From CAVQND01 sp964653485 (GTDB taxonomy: Bacteria > Verrucomicrobiota > Verrucomicrobiia > Limisphaerales > UBA8199): DNA of 64,000 bases. How positions within the stretch are numbered: the stretch's first letter is position 1; each line of letters opens with the position of its first letter. The stretch spans positions 1-64,000 of the forward strand of contig CAZZFF010000013.1 in the NCBI GenBank assembly GCA_964653485.1, read 5' to 3'. The translations under genes were made by a program, and so were the position numbers. Below are positions 34,352-43,673 of the stretch, piece by piece. Below the pieces are notes generated by a model, which saw nothing but the letters and a program-made list of their open reading frames with translations, did not search any database and was not told where the DNA came from.

Positions 34352-37300
34352 CTAATAGTGCGACTCGATGAACGGAACGATGTCCTTAATCAAGCCGCTC
34401 TCGAGGTTCTTTCCCCGGCCGTTCAGCTTCAAAACCGTGATGGAATATGCCGGGAATTCACGCGTGAAAGTGGCGCTCAAGTTGTCCAGCTTCTCCGTGC
34501 GCGGAATAATCTTCCGGGGCTGTTCCGGAGAATTGGTGTCATTGAGGTTGTCGGCTGCCAAAATCACTGCTTCGCCTTCGGGTTCAATCTTCTGCGCGCC
34601 GTCGATTTGAACCTTGACGGGTCGCGCCGAGCCGGATGCGTTCACAACCTTCAGGTAAATCACGCCGCTCCGGCTGTCGCGGGTGGCGCAGAAGAAGACC
34701 TCCCGAACTTGCTGGGCGGCGCCAGGAGCGCCACGGCGGCCTCGCCCCTGCGACGCACGGGTCGGGATGCCTTGCGACCTGGTCGCAAGAATCTCATCGC
34801 CACGCATTGTGCTGAACATCATCTGGGCATAATACGAGGGCGAACCGTAGCTCGTCAGGGCGTCATAGCCAATCAGGTCCGAACTCCACTGCATCGAACG
34901 ACCGTTTCCGTTCAATTGGCTGATGTTGACGAACAGCGGCGCATAGCAGGACAGCAGAACGATGTCGGAGTTACGTTCCATACAGGTCATCCAGGCGCCG
35001 TCGCCGAGCGCACCGGCCATGTTCGGCGTGGGCGATCCGACGCGTGTCGCCCATTCGCCGCAGAAGATTTTGGACTGATCGTCCCGCGAATAGGCATCGT
35101 ATTTCATGGATTGCGCCATCATTTCCTCCAGTCCTCGGTAGTAATGCTCGTCCACCAAGTCCGGCGTGCGGCTCTTCACCCACAGGCTTTGGGGTTGTTC
35201 GTACCCGGTCGAGGAAATGACCTTCAGTTGCGGGTACTTCTTCTTGATGGCGTCGTAGCATTGGGCAAAGCGTCCATCGTAGGTTCCATTACGGTCGGGG
35301 CCGCTGCGGTCGAACCAGTCTTCGTTTCCGACCTCCACATAGTGCATCTTGAACGGCTTGGGGTGCCCATCTTTCGCCCGCTGCGCGCCCCACTTGGTGG
35401 TCGCAGCATCCCCGATGAGATACTCGATTTCATCGAGGGCTTCCTGAACGTAGGGCTCGAGTTGCGGACCCGCCGCGATAACGCCGCCGCGGCCGAGGCA
35501 GCAGCCAGCGAAGACGCCGAGCAGCGGTTCCATTTCGAGGTCCTCGCACCACTCGGCGAATTCGAGCAACCCGAAGCCGTCGGTGGACCAGTAACCCCAG
35601 GGACTGGGATGACCCGGACGCTGTTCGACCGGCCCGATGGTTTCCTTCCAGTTAAAACGCTGGTTGAAGGCGTTGCCCTCAAGATAATTGCCGCCGGGGA
35701 ATCGGAGGAATCTGGGCTTCATGGCGGCCAACAGCTCCATGATGTCGGCGCGATTGCCGTTCTCGCGATTCTTGTAAGTGGGCGGGAAGAGCGAGACGTT
35801 TTGCAGCCACAGCGTTCCCGGATTCCTGGTGGTGAGTTTGAAGACATTCTCCTTCGAGGCGGGAACGTTTTCGGTCTTAAGCGTGGTTTCGAATTTCTTC
35901 CACTCGGTGCTCAGACCAGAGATTTCCGCGCTGGCGAAAGTGGTCTTGCCATCGGCGCTTTCAATGCTGAGGGTCGCCGGACCAGTGAAACCGGCGGCGG
36001 CCTTCGCGAAAAAGGACATCTTGTAAGCGGTCTGTGGCTTGACGGGGATGCCCCAATATCCGCCATTGGCAACACCGGCCGGCGAAGCCGCGGAAGCTGA
36101 TGAGGCGTCGAGCTTGAGGCTGACGTTCAGGAACTCGTTCAGTGGAGTATTCGTGTCGAGCACCATCGAGGCGCCGCCGACGACCGTCCAGAACTTGGGT
36201 TGAGTGTCGGGCTTAAAGGTGACAGGAAGGTACTTGCCGACCTCGTAGGTCTCGGGCGTGACGCGCGGGACTGCTGCATCCGCCTTGAACGCGCGGTTGC
36301 GAATCAACTCCGCGTAGAGGCCACCCTCGTAGGCGAAGTTGATCTCCTCGGTCATCAGCCCGTAGAGCGTCGGACTGGCCTTGCCGGTGACTTTGGCCGC
36401 GTCAATTTGCAGAACGATGGGGCCGGCGGGTGAGGTTGGGACGGGGGCGGTGTCGGCGGGGACCGACGCCATGGGCGGGGCGGGGGCGGGCGTTACCGCG
36501 CTGGTGTCGCCGCCCGAGAGCGGGATGATTTCTATCGCGCAAATCTGGGGATTTTCGACCTTGGGCGTGAAGGTCACCTTGATCTTGCCGCCGGCGACGT
36601 CGACGGGGACCGTCTCCACATAAGCCTTCAGGGGCCCTCCAGCCTTGGCCCACACGTCGAAGTCCTTGAACTCCTGGCCTTGGACGTTGAACGAGAACAC
36701 GCGCTCGCCCGGGGCTGTGATGCCGTCGTAGGTCTCCGCGAAATGGAGCTTCACCAAGTACTTCCCATTGGGCACCGGCCAGGAGAAAGAGTCCATGCTG
36801 TAGTGTTCCGCCCGGTAAAGGTCCGGGCTCTTGGTGTTGGCGATCTGGATGTCGGGCCTTTCAATCGTTTGGCCACCCTCGAAGCCTCGGTCCGCCAGCC
36901 AGACGTTGCCGTCCGCGTCTTTGACCGGCTCGGATGTGCCGGCTTTGATGCGGATCGCGTTGGCGGGAGGTACGGCCGTTACAGAAGGTGGCGTCCCGGG
37001 AGGCGTCGCATCTGAAATCTGGGTGGCCGCCATTTCGACGGGGTGATCCTGGAACAGCAGCGGCGCGAATTGATGCAGGCTGCGGCGCCAGGACTGCCAT
37101 TCGTGCCCGGTGTCTGGAGACACATAAAAGTAGGCGTTCACGCCTGCCGCTTTGAGCGCCTCGTTGTTGGTCTTCGGGTCGCCGCCAAACCCCGCACCTC
37201 CGCCACCGCGATTGCCGCCAAGTTCACGGCTGCCATAGCTGGTAAAGACCACCTTGACCTTCTGCTTGAAGGCGCCCATGTCCACCACATCCGCTGGCGC

Positions 37301-38254
37301 GATGCTGCCGCCACTGAAAACGCCGATGTGGGAGAACTTGTCCAGGTTGGGCAGCGCGATCGCCCTGGTCTGCATCCCGCCCATCGAGAGACCGGCCATT
37401 GCGCGATTCGGCTGATCTGTGAGCGTGCGGAAGTTGGCATCGATGAAGGGAATCAGGTCTTCGAGGAGGACCTTCGTGAACGCACTGAAGTCGAACGCGC
37501 GGCCGCCGGGGCCGCGTCCGGTCGCAGGTGCGGCGTTGGTCCCGCGCGCTCCCGGTCCGCGACCTGGCCCGCCCGCGCCGGGGACGTAGCTGTTGGCCAT
37601 CACGATGATGAACGGCTTGGTTTTGCCGGCGGCGATCAGGTTGTCCATGATCAATCCGGCGTGACCCTGGTTGCCCCAGCCGGTTTCGTCTTCGCCGCCC
37701 CCGTGTTGGAGATACAACACGGGATACCGCTTCGACGGGTCTTTGTCATAGTCCGGCGGCGTGTAGATGAAGCACCGCAGCACCGCATTAGCGTTTGTTG
37801 AATGATAGAGGGTTTCCCGCAACTGCCCGTGCGGCACGTCCTTGAGCGCGTAGAAATCCTGGTCCTTGGCCGGCACTTCGACGCCGCTGCCCCACCGGCT
37901 GCCGCCGTAGAAGTAAAGGCTGCCCGGGTCCGGGACGCCGGCTCCATCAATCACGAGCTGGTAGTAATGGAAACCTTCGTCCTGAGGCCGTGTGACGCCA
38001 ACCCACGCGCCATCGTCACCCTTGGTCAGGGGGTAGGTTGCACCGCCCAAGAATTGGAGCGCGACGTTTGTGGCCTGGGGCGCCACGATACGGGCGCGGA
38101 CGCGGCGCTCAGAGTTGACCTGGGGAAACTGCTTGCCGGGCTGATTCAACGAGGATGGTTTGAAATCCTCCACCGCCGGCTGGCCTGTCTGCGCCGTGCA
38201 AAGCCGCGCCGAGAGCGCGGCAACGAGCGCGAGAAACGTAAGGTTTGGTTTCAT
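34352..38254 (-). CDS. Feruloyl esterase-malectin-GH51 arabinofuranosidase fusion
   Basis: From ATG 38254 the 1,300-residue protein has a signal peptide (MKPNLTFLALVAALSARLCTA) and an E-set/CBM48-like domain (about 45-140). A CE1 esterase domain follows (150-405: YLQHGGGEDETGW, Ser290 in GLSMGGMQ, His384 in DTGHEWQSW), then a malectin/CBM57 module (433-575) and a GH51 alpha-L-arabinofuranosidase domain (about 600-1290: EVGNEDWF acid/base near 976, FCGEWAT nucleophile near 1067). It should remove ferulate and arabinose side chains from arabinoxylan. An ATG at 38296 overlaps the upstream stop (ATGA) and is an alternative start. The last 15 or so residues appear to be esterase-derived, acquired by deletion. 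Gly/Arg-rich inserts interrupt the esterase domain. Confidence 0.88.
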   Translation of the reverse strand: MKPNLTFLALVAALSARLCTAQTGQPAVEDFKPSSLNQPGKQFPQVNSERRVRARIVAPQATNVALQFLGGATYPLTKGDDGAWVGVTRPQDEGFHYYQLVIDGAGVPDPGSLYFYGGSRWGSGVEVPAKDQDFYALKDVPHGQLRETLYHSTNANAVLRCFIYTPPDYDKDPSKRYPVLYLQHGGGEDETGWGNQGHAGLIMDNLIAAGKTKPFIIVMANSYVPGAGGPGRGPGARGTNAAPATGRGPGGRAFDFSAFTKVLLEDLIPFIDANFRTLTDQPNRAMAGLSMGGMQTRAIALPNLDKFSHIGVFSGGSIAPADVVDMGAFKQKVKVVFTSYGSRELGGNRGGGGAGFGGDPKTNNEALKAAGVNAYFYVSPDTGHEWQSWRRSLHQFAPLLFQDHPVEMAATQISDATPPGTPPSVTAVPPANAIRIKAGTSEPVKDADGNVWLADRGFEGGQTIERPDIQIANTKSPDLYRAEHYSMDSFSWPVPNGKYLVKLHFAETYDGITAPGERVFSFNVQGQEFKDFDVWAKAGGPLKAYVETVPVDVAGGKIKVTFTPKVENPQICAIEIIPLSGGDTSAVTPAPAPPMASVPADTAPVPTSPAGPIVLQIDAAKVTGKASPTLYGLMTEEINFAYEGGLYAELIRNRAFKADAAVPRVTPETYEVGKYLPVTFKPDTQPKFWTVVGGASMVLDTNTPLNEFLNVSLKLDASSASAASPAGVANGGYWGIPVKPQTAYKMSFFAKAAAGFTGPATLSIESADGKTTFASAEISGLSTEWKKFETTLKTENVPASKENVFKLTTRNPGTLWLQNVSLFPPTYKNRENGNRADIMELLAAMKPRFLRFPGGNYLEGNAFNQRFNWKETIGPVEQRPGHPSPWGYWSTDGFGLLEFAEWCEDLEMEPLLGVFAGCCLGRGGVIAAGPQLEPYVQEALDEIEYLIGDAATTKWGAQRAKDGHPKPFKMHYVEVGNEDWFDRSGPDRNGTYDGRFAQCYDAIKKKYPQLKVISSTGYEQPQSLWVKSRTPDLVDEHYYRGLEEMMAQSMKYDAYSRDDQSKIFCGEWATRVGSPTPNMAGALGDGAWMTCMERNSDIVLLSCYAPLFVNISQLNGNGRSMQWSSDLIGYDALTSYGSPSYYAQMMFSTMRGDEILATRSQGIPTRASQGRGRRGAPGAAQQVREVFFCATRDSRSGVIYLKVVNASGSARPVKVQIDGAQKIEPEGEAVILAADNLNDTNSPEQPRKIIPRTEKLDNLSATFTREFPAYSITVLKLNGRGKNLESGLIKDIVPFIESHY

Positions 38255-38292
38255 GGAGTGCGTGTGTTGGTGGTATCGGTGGATGGCGATTG

Positions 38293-39804
38293 TCATTTCA
38301 CAATCAGGGCGCGCTTCTTTCGTCGCTCGGCGAGTTCGTCGGCCATTTGAATGGTCGTACTCTTGTTGAGCTGATAGGTCAAAAGCAGGACGGTGCAAAT
38401 TGCGAAGAGAACGCCCACAACGACACCGCTGGTGAAGCGATAGCCCGCGACGGCGTTCGGCGCGGACGGGAGTCCTGTCTCGTATCCAAAGAACCCTTGC
38501 ATTATCCATAGAAACGATGCGGAGCCGAGCGCCAGACCGGACTTCAGCGCGAACCCAATCGTGGCGAAGACGATTCCCGTGAACCGGCGGCCAACCGTCC
38601 ACTCGGAGTAATCCGCCACGTCCGCAAAAATCGCCCACGTCAGCGGAATCGTCGGCGCATAGACAATAGAGACAAACGCCGTGATTCCCACCATCCCCCA
38701 GACATTCGTCGGCGACAGGAGATAAAACGCCACCGTGCCGACCGTCGCCAAGGCAAAGCCGGCGGCTGACACGGCCTTTTTGCCAAACTTCCGCGCGAGC
38801 GGCGGGGACAACAGAATGACGACCATTATTAGGGCAGTCCCCAGCATGTTGATGATGCTGTTGAACACGTCAGCGACATTCGAACTTGCGAGATTGGCGC
38901 GGCCTCCGTGGACGATATAGCCGAGCGCTTCCAGAATGCCGCCGCCCGGAACGGCACCCGGGGCCGCGACCAGGCCAAGCCTGGCCACAAAGTCGAACAT
39001 GGCCGCCTTGTCCGCGTAGTGGTGGTAATAGTTGTAGAGGGCGCCCCCGCGAAAGGAGAGGATGGCAAAATGGACCAAGGTCCATAGGAACATGATCTTC
39101 CACGGGCCGTTCTTGAGCAGATCGCGAAAATCCTGCTTTGGCGAGGACTGACCGGTTCCGGCCGGTTGAATGCGTTCACGCGTCGTGGTGAACGTGACCA
39201 GGAATAGCACGACGCAAAGCACAGCCCAGATGGTCATCGTCATCCGCCAGCCGTACTGGCGATCGTGGCCACGGGCGAACTTGGCCACCAGCGGCAGCGT
39301 GAACCCGCCGACGATGAACTGTGCGGCGTTCACGGCGATGAAGCGGAAGGAATTCAGTTTCGCGCGCTCGTTGATGTCACCCGTCATCACGCCGCCGAGC
39401 GCCGCATACGGCATGTTGTTCATCGAGTAAATCGTCATCAGCAGCGTATTTGTGACCGCCGCGTAGGTAATCAGGGCGCCGAGGCTCCAGCCCTTGGGCG
39501 TGGTGTAGGCAAGGACCATGATGACGGCCCACGGCACCGTAGTGAACAGAATCCACGGTCGGAACTTTCCCCAGCGCGTGTGGGTGCGATCCGCAAGAAT
39601 CCCCACGATCGGATCGGCGACGGCATCCCATAATCGCGGCCACAGCAGGATGGCCGCGGCCGCGCCGGCGCTGAGTCCGAAGGTGTCGGTATAAAAATTG
39701 AGCTGGAACAGCACCATCGTCATGAAGACGAAGTTTGCGGCGGCATCGGCGGCGCTGTAACCCGCCTTCTCGGAGAACGAAAGCGTTTGTCCGGTTGTGC
39801 TCAT
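38293..39804 (-). CDS. GPH-family sugar:cation symporter
   Basis: A 503-residue membrane protein with about 12 helices and GPH signatures: FSEKAGYSAADAAANFVF at the start, RLWDAVADPIVGILADRTHTRWGKFRPWIL (motif A-like loop, about 53-82), and SMNNMPYAALGGVMTGDINERA. GPH transporters import xylosides, arabinosides and related sugars with Na+ or H+. Its position between the GH3 and GH51 genes supports uptake of arabinoxylan breakdown products. The stop overlaps the alternative ATG of the next gene; the gap to GH3 is 18 bases, so they form one operon. Confidence 0.9.
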   Translation of the reverse strand: MSTTGQTLSFSEKAGYSAADAAANFVFMTMVLFQLNFYTDTFGLSAGAAAAILLWPRLWDAVADPIVGILADRTHTRWGKFRPWILFTTVPWAVIMVLAYTTPKGWSLGALITYAAVTNTLLMTIYSMNNMPYAALGGVMTGDINERAKLNSFRFIAVNAAQFIVGGFTLPLVAKFARGHDRQYGWRMTMTIWAVLCVVLFLVTFTTTRERIQPAGTGQSSPKQDFRDLLKNGPWKIMFLWTLVHFAILSFRGGALYNYYHHYADKAAMFDFVARLGLVAAPGAVPGGGILEALGYIVHGGRANLASSNVADVFNSIINMLGTALIMVVILLSPPLARKFGKKAVSAAGFALATVGTVAFYLLSPTNVWGMVGITAFVSIVYAPTIPLTWAIFADVADYSEWTVGRRFTGIVFATIGFALKSGLALGSASFLWIMQGFFGYETGLPSAPNAVAGYRFTSGVVVGVLFAICTVLLLTYQLNKSTTIQMADELAERRKKRALIVK

Positions 39805-39822
39805 TGGATGCTTCGCTTTAGC

Positions 39823-42180
39823 TCACTCTTCGACTGTCAAAATCGTCCTTTGCAAATCCTCATCCCGCGAGGAAGTGCCGACCATAACCTCGAACTCGCC
39901 TGGTTCGACGACATAGTTCATGTCCAAGTCATAAAACGCCAGAGACTTCGGTGTGATGTCGAAGATAACGGTCTTGGTTTCGCCGGGTTGTAACCTGACC
40001 TTCTGGAAGCCCTTCAGTTCCTTGACGGGGCGCGTGACCGAGCTGACCAAATCCCGGACATAGAGTTGCGCCACCTCCGTCCCGGCGCGCCGCCCGGTGT
40101 TCGTCACATCCACCAATACGCGCGTCGAACCTTTGCGGGCGATAGTCTTCTTTTTCAGCCGGAGGTTTTCCAGCTTGAAGGTGGTATAACCAAGCCCGAA
40201 GCCAAACGGGAACAGCGGCGAAACATCATCCCAGAGGTACCCGCGCCGTGCGGACGGTTTGTGGTTGTAGAAGACCGGCAGATGGCCAACTGAACGCGGG
40301 ATGGAGATGGGCAGCTTGCCGCCGGGGTTCACGTCGCCGAACAGCACGTCCGCCACGGCCCGGCCACATTCCTGACCGAGGTACCAGCACTCGAAAATCA
40401 CGGGCACTTTTTTCGCCAGGTGGCTAATCGAAAGCGGACGGCCATTGAACAGCAACGCGATTACGGGTTTGCCTGTACTCAACATCGCGTCCACCAATTC
40501 GTCCTGGCGTCCGACGAGGTCCAGGCTCGCGCGATCCCCCATGTGCTTAAGTCCCCACGCCTCGCGCGAGGTCTGCTCGTTGCCGCCAATGGCCAGCACA
40601 ATCACGTCGGCCTGCTTCGCGATCTTCAGCGCTTGCTTGACCTGCTTCCGGTCCTCCGCCGGATCGCTGGCGATCACTGCATCCCGCTGCCAGGAGCCGT
40701 CCTGGGTGATCTTGCAGCCCTCGGCATAGAGGACCTTCACGCGGTCGCCCACCTTGGCCTGGATCCCGTCGAGCACCGTGACTTTGTGCTTGGGCGCGCC
40801 GCTGTAGCCGCCGAGGAGCGGACGATGGGCGTTGGGCCCGATGACGGCAATGGTCTTGAGCTTCGACGGATCGAGCGGCGCGAGGTTGCCCTCGTTTTTG
40901 AGCAGCGTGATGGTCTCGCGGGCGGCTTCGAGCGCGAGTTGGCGGTGTTCGTCGCAGCCCACCACGCGGTCCGCCTCGTCAGGATCCACATACGGATCGT
41001 CGAACAGCCCCATCTGGAATTTCCAGTGGAGCATCGGCGCGACGAGATCGTCGAGCTGCTTTTCTTTGAGCTTACCCTTGCGGACGAGTTCGACAAGGTG
41101 TAGGTAGCAATCCGGCTCCGGCAGTTCGATGTTCACGCCCGCCTCTACGGCGAGGCGGCAGGCCTCTTGCTTGTCCTTGGCCACAAAATGGCCGTGCGTG
41201 CCGGGCCGGTAGCTGAGCTCCCAGATGGCGTAGTAATCCGAAACCACGAACCCCTTGAAGCCCCATTCCTTCCGCAGCAGCTCGCGCAACAGCCATTTGC
41301 TGGCGTGCGACGGAACGCCGTCAATTTCGTTGTAGCTGGCCATCACGCTGACGGCGCCGGCTTCGCGGATCACCTCACGGAACGGTTGGAGGAAGGTCTC
41401 CCGCAGCACGCGTTCCGAGACGTTCGCCGGCGCGCAGTTCTGTCCCGACTCCGGCTGCCCGTGAGCGGCAAAGTGCTTCAGCGTGGCCATGACGCGCCGC
41501 TTGTCGCGAAACGTGGCGTCGCCTTGGAACCCGCGCACCGCGGCGATTCCCAGTCGTGTGTTCAGGTAGGGATCCTCCCCATAGGTCTCCTCCACGCGGC
41601 CCCAGCGCGGATCGCGCGCCACATCCACCACCGGCGTGAGTGCCTGATGCGTGCCACGCACGCGTGCCTCGTAGGCGGCCATGGCAAAAAGCTGCTCGAC
41701 CAAGGCCGGATTGAACGTGGCGCCCAAACCGATGGGCTGGGGGAAACTCGTGGCGTCGCGGGCCGCATGGCCGTGCAGGCATTCCTCGTGGAAGACAACC
41801 GGGATGCCGAGGCGCGAGGTTTCGAGGAAAAACCTCTCAATGGCGTTGGTCAGTTCAGCCATTTGTCGCGCCGTGCGTCCCATCCATGGCGCGGCGGTCG
41901 GCGCGCCGGCATCGCTGGGACGCCCCACTTGGCCGAGACCGAGCCCTTTCCTGAAGGCGGCCTTGGCCTTGGCCGGATCGAAATTACCCTCGGCGTCCAC
42001 AAGCTTTTGCGCCTTCTCCTGCCAAACGCACGTCATCTGCGCGGCCTTTTCCTCCAGGGTCATGTGCGAGAGCAGATCCTTGACCCGTTTCTCGGGCGCG
42101 AGCGCGGGATTCTTGTAGGCGGGCACACGGGAGGCGGTTGAACCGCCTCGACGGGTGCGGACGGGGGTGGTCCTTTTCAT
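39823..42180 (-). CDS. GH3 glycosidase (beta-glucosidase/beta-xylosidase type)
   Basis: The 785-residue protein has the GH3 (alpha/beta)8 barrel (LSHMTLEEKAAQM; VARDPRWGRVEETYGEDPYL; VMATLKHFAAHG), the nucleophile Asp in FKGFVVSDYYA (near residue 313), the alpha/beta sandwich (TIAVIGPNAHRPLLGGYSG; PGGKLPISIPRSVGHLPVFY) and the C-terminal fibronectin-III-like domain (VDVTNTGRRAGTEVAQLYV). No signal peptide is apparent, so it may act in the cytoplasm on oligosaccharides brought in by the GPH symporter. The context favours beta-xylosidase activity. Gaps to the neighbours are 46 and 18 bases. Confidence 0.92.
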   Translation of the reverse strand: MKRTTPVRTRRGGSTASRVPAYKNPALAPEKRVKDLLSHMTLEEKAAQMTCVWQEKAQKLVDAEGNFDPAKAKAAFRKGLGLGQVGRPSDAGAPTAAPWMGRTARQMAELTNAIERFFLETSRLGIPVVFHEECLHGHAARDATSFPQPIGLGATFNPALVEQLFAMAAYEARVRGTHQALTPVVDVARDPRWGRVEETYGEDPYLNTRLGIAAVRGFQGDATFRDKRRVMATLKHFAAHGQPESGQNCAPANVSERVLRETFLQPFREVIREAGAVSVMASYNEIDGVPSHASKWLLRELLRKEWGFKGFVVSDYYAIWELSYRPGTHGHFVAKDKQEACRLAVEAGVNIELPEPDCYLHLVELVRKGKLKEKQLDDLVAPMLHWKFQMGLFDDPYVDPDEADRVVGCDEHRQLALEAARETITLLKNEGNLAPLDPSKLKTIAVIGPNAHRPLLGGYSGAPKHKVTVLDGIQAKVGDRVKVLYAEGCKITQDGSWQRDAVIASDPAEDRKQVKQALKIAKQADVIVLAIGGNEQTSREAWGLKHMGDRASLDLVGRQDELVDAMLSTGKPVIALLFNGRPLSISHLAKKVPVIFECWYLGQECGRAVADVLFGDVNPGGKLPISIPRSVGHLPVFYNHKPSARRGYLWDDVSPLFPFGFGLGYTTFKLENLRLKKKTIARKGSTRVLVDVTNTGRRAGTEVAQLYVRDLVSSVTRPVKELKGFQKVRLQPGETKTVIFDITPKSLAFYDLDMNYVVEPGEFEVMVGTSSRDEDLQRTILTVEE

Positions 42181-42226
42181 TTAGATTCCTTGGAACCGGT
42201 CATCGTGTCCGGCCTGGCGCCGCAGG

Positions 42227-43537
42227 TTACGGTTGCGGTATTAGTTCAATCGCGTTGATTTGCGGGTTCTCGATCTTGGGAGTGAAGGTCACCTTGATCT
42301 TGCCGTCGGTGACTTCGATGGGGACGGTTTCCACATAGGCCTTGAAAGCCCCGGCGGCTTTGACCCAAACGTCGAAGTCTTTGAACTCGTGCCCCTGCGC
42401 ATTGAAGGAGAACACACGCTGACCGGGACCAGTAATGCCCTCGAAGGTTTCGGCAAAATGCAGCTTCAGCACGTACTTCCCGTTGGGCACCGGCCACGAA
42501 AAGGAGTCCATGCTGTAACGTTCCGCCCGGTAGAGGTCCGGACTTTTCGTGTTGGCAATTTGGATGTCGGGCCTTTCAATGGTTTGGCCGCCCTCGAAGC
42601 CTTGGTCCGCCTGCCAGACATTGCCTTCGGCGTCCTTGACCGGCTCGGACTTGCCGGCTTTGATCCGGACCGTCTTCAAGGCGGGCGTTGCTTGCGGAAT
42701 GATTTCAATCGCGTTGATTTGCGGGTTCTCGACGTTGGGAATGAAGGTAACCTTGATCGCACCGTTGGTGGCTTCGACGTTGACCGTTTCCACGTACGCG
42801 CGCATAGGCCCGCCGGCTTTGACCCACACGTCGAAGTCCTTGAACTCGTGTCCCTGCACGTTGTAGGAAAACACGCGCTGGCCGGGTCCAGTAATGCCAT
42901 CAAACGTTTCGGCGAAGTGCAGTTTCACCACGTACTTTCCGTTGGGCACCGGCCAGGAGAAGGAGTCCATGCTGTAGCGTTCGGCCCGGTAGAGGTCGGG
43001 ATTCTTCGTGTTGGCAATCTGGATATCGGGCCTTTCCAGGGTTTGGCCGCCCTCGAAGCCCTGGTCGGCCAGCCAGACATTGCCCTCAGCGTCTTTGACG
43101 GGCTCAGACTTTCCGGCTTTGATCCGGACCGTCTTGGCGGCGGGCGCAGGTTGCGCCGGAGCGGTCGCCGACTCGCGTTTGGCGACGGCCTCTGTGGTGG
43201 CGAAGTCGCCGACCTTACGGGTGAACTTGATCTCGTTGTCCGAAATCTTGCCGGTATAGGTAATGCGCAGGTCGTTGCCCTGGATGTTGAGTGGCTCGAC
43301 AAAAGACACGGTGTCGCCTTCGATCTTGCCTTCCTTCAACTCGGATTCGCGTTTCGCGCCATTCACCTCGGCGCTGGCGTTTCCGATAACCTTTGTGCCG
43401 TCCTGCCGGAGAGTGAAGGTGTACTTCTGCAGGCCGCGCTGCGTGTCGAATTGGGCTTTCCACACCCCGGTGACATCGGCTGCCCAGATGGAGCACAGGG
43501 AGAGGCCTAGGGTCAGAAGAATAATTCGGGTTTTCAT
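42227..43537 (-). CDS. Secreted protein with two malectin-like (CBM57) domains
   Basis: The 436-residue product has a signal peptide (MKTRIILLTLGLSLCSIWA) and an N-terminal beta domain (about 20-110, DVTGVWKAQFDTQRGLQKYT) of a type often attached to secreted enzymes of this group. Two malectin-like modules of about 145 residues follow, each with the sequence RIKAGKSEPVKDAEGNVW, then YSMDSFSWPVPNGKY and VKLHFAETFDGITG. Malectin domains bind di- or oligosaccharides. No catalytic domain is present, so this is likely a carbohydrate-binding surface or periplasmic protein. It is the first gene of the xylan operon, 118 bases downstream of a palindromic operator. Confidence 0.88.
   Translation of the reverse strand: MKTRIILLTLGLSLCSIWAADVTGVWKAQFDTQRGLQKYTFTLRQDGTKVIGNASAEVNGAKRESELKEGKIEGDTVSFVEPLNIQGNDLRITYTGKISDNEIKFTRKVGDFATTEAVAKRESATAPAQPAPAAKTVRIKAGKSEPVKDAEGNVWLADQGFEGGQTLERPDIQIANTKNPDLYRAERYSMDSFSWPVPNGKYVVKLHFAETFDGITGPGQRVFSYNVQGHEFKDFDVWVKAGGPMRAYVETVNVEATNGAIKVTFIPNVENPQINAIEIIPQATPALKTVRIKAGKSEPVKDAEGNVWQADQGFEGGQTIERPDIQIANTKSPDLYRAERYSMDSFSWPVPNGKYVLKLHFAETFEGITGPGQRVFSFNAQGHEFKDFDVWVKAAGAFKAYVETVPIEVTDGKIKVTFTPKIENPQINAIELIPQP
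42240..43140 (-). repeat. Tandem malectin modules, 459-bp period, third copy at 36525-36965
   Basis: The two malectin-coding segments of this gene align with a 459-bp offset (for example CGTCCTTGAC at 42631 and CGTCTTTGAC at 43090). A third homologous segment lies in the GH51 fusion gene (same landmark at 36916). Long stretches are near-identical in DNA, which allows recombination between the two genes. Confidence 0.85.
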
Positions 43538-43652
43538 GTTCTTGAGAGTCTCGGTTTCACGAATTGTTTGGGGGTTTTTGCGGTCGTTATGGTCGTGCGC
43601 TAATACTCAAAGATGTGCTCTTCCCAGTGTCAGGTAAAGCCCGCGTTCTTGC

Positions 43653-43673
43653 CAATATGACGTTTATCATATC
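43653..43673. promoter_or_regulatory. Putative operator upstream of the xylan operon
   Basis: The core ATATGACGTTTATCATAT is an imperfect palindrome 118 bases before the ATG of the malectin gene. A 21-base stretch around it matches 18 of 21 positions at 49217-49237; all three differences are transitions. It touches the stop codon of the response-regulator gene. It is a candidate binding site for that regulator. Confidence 0.6.
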
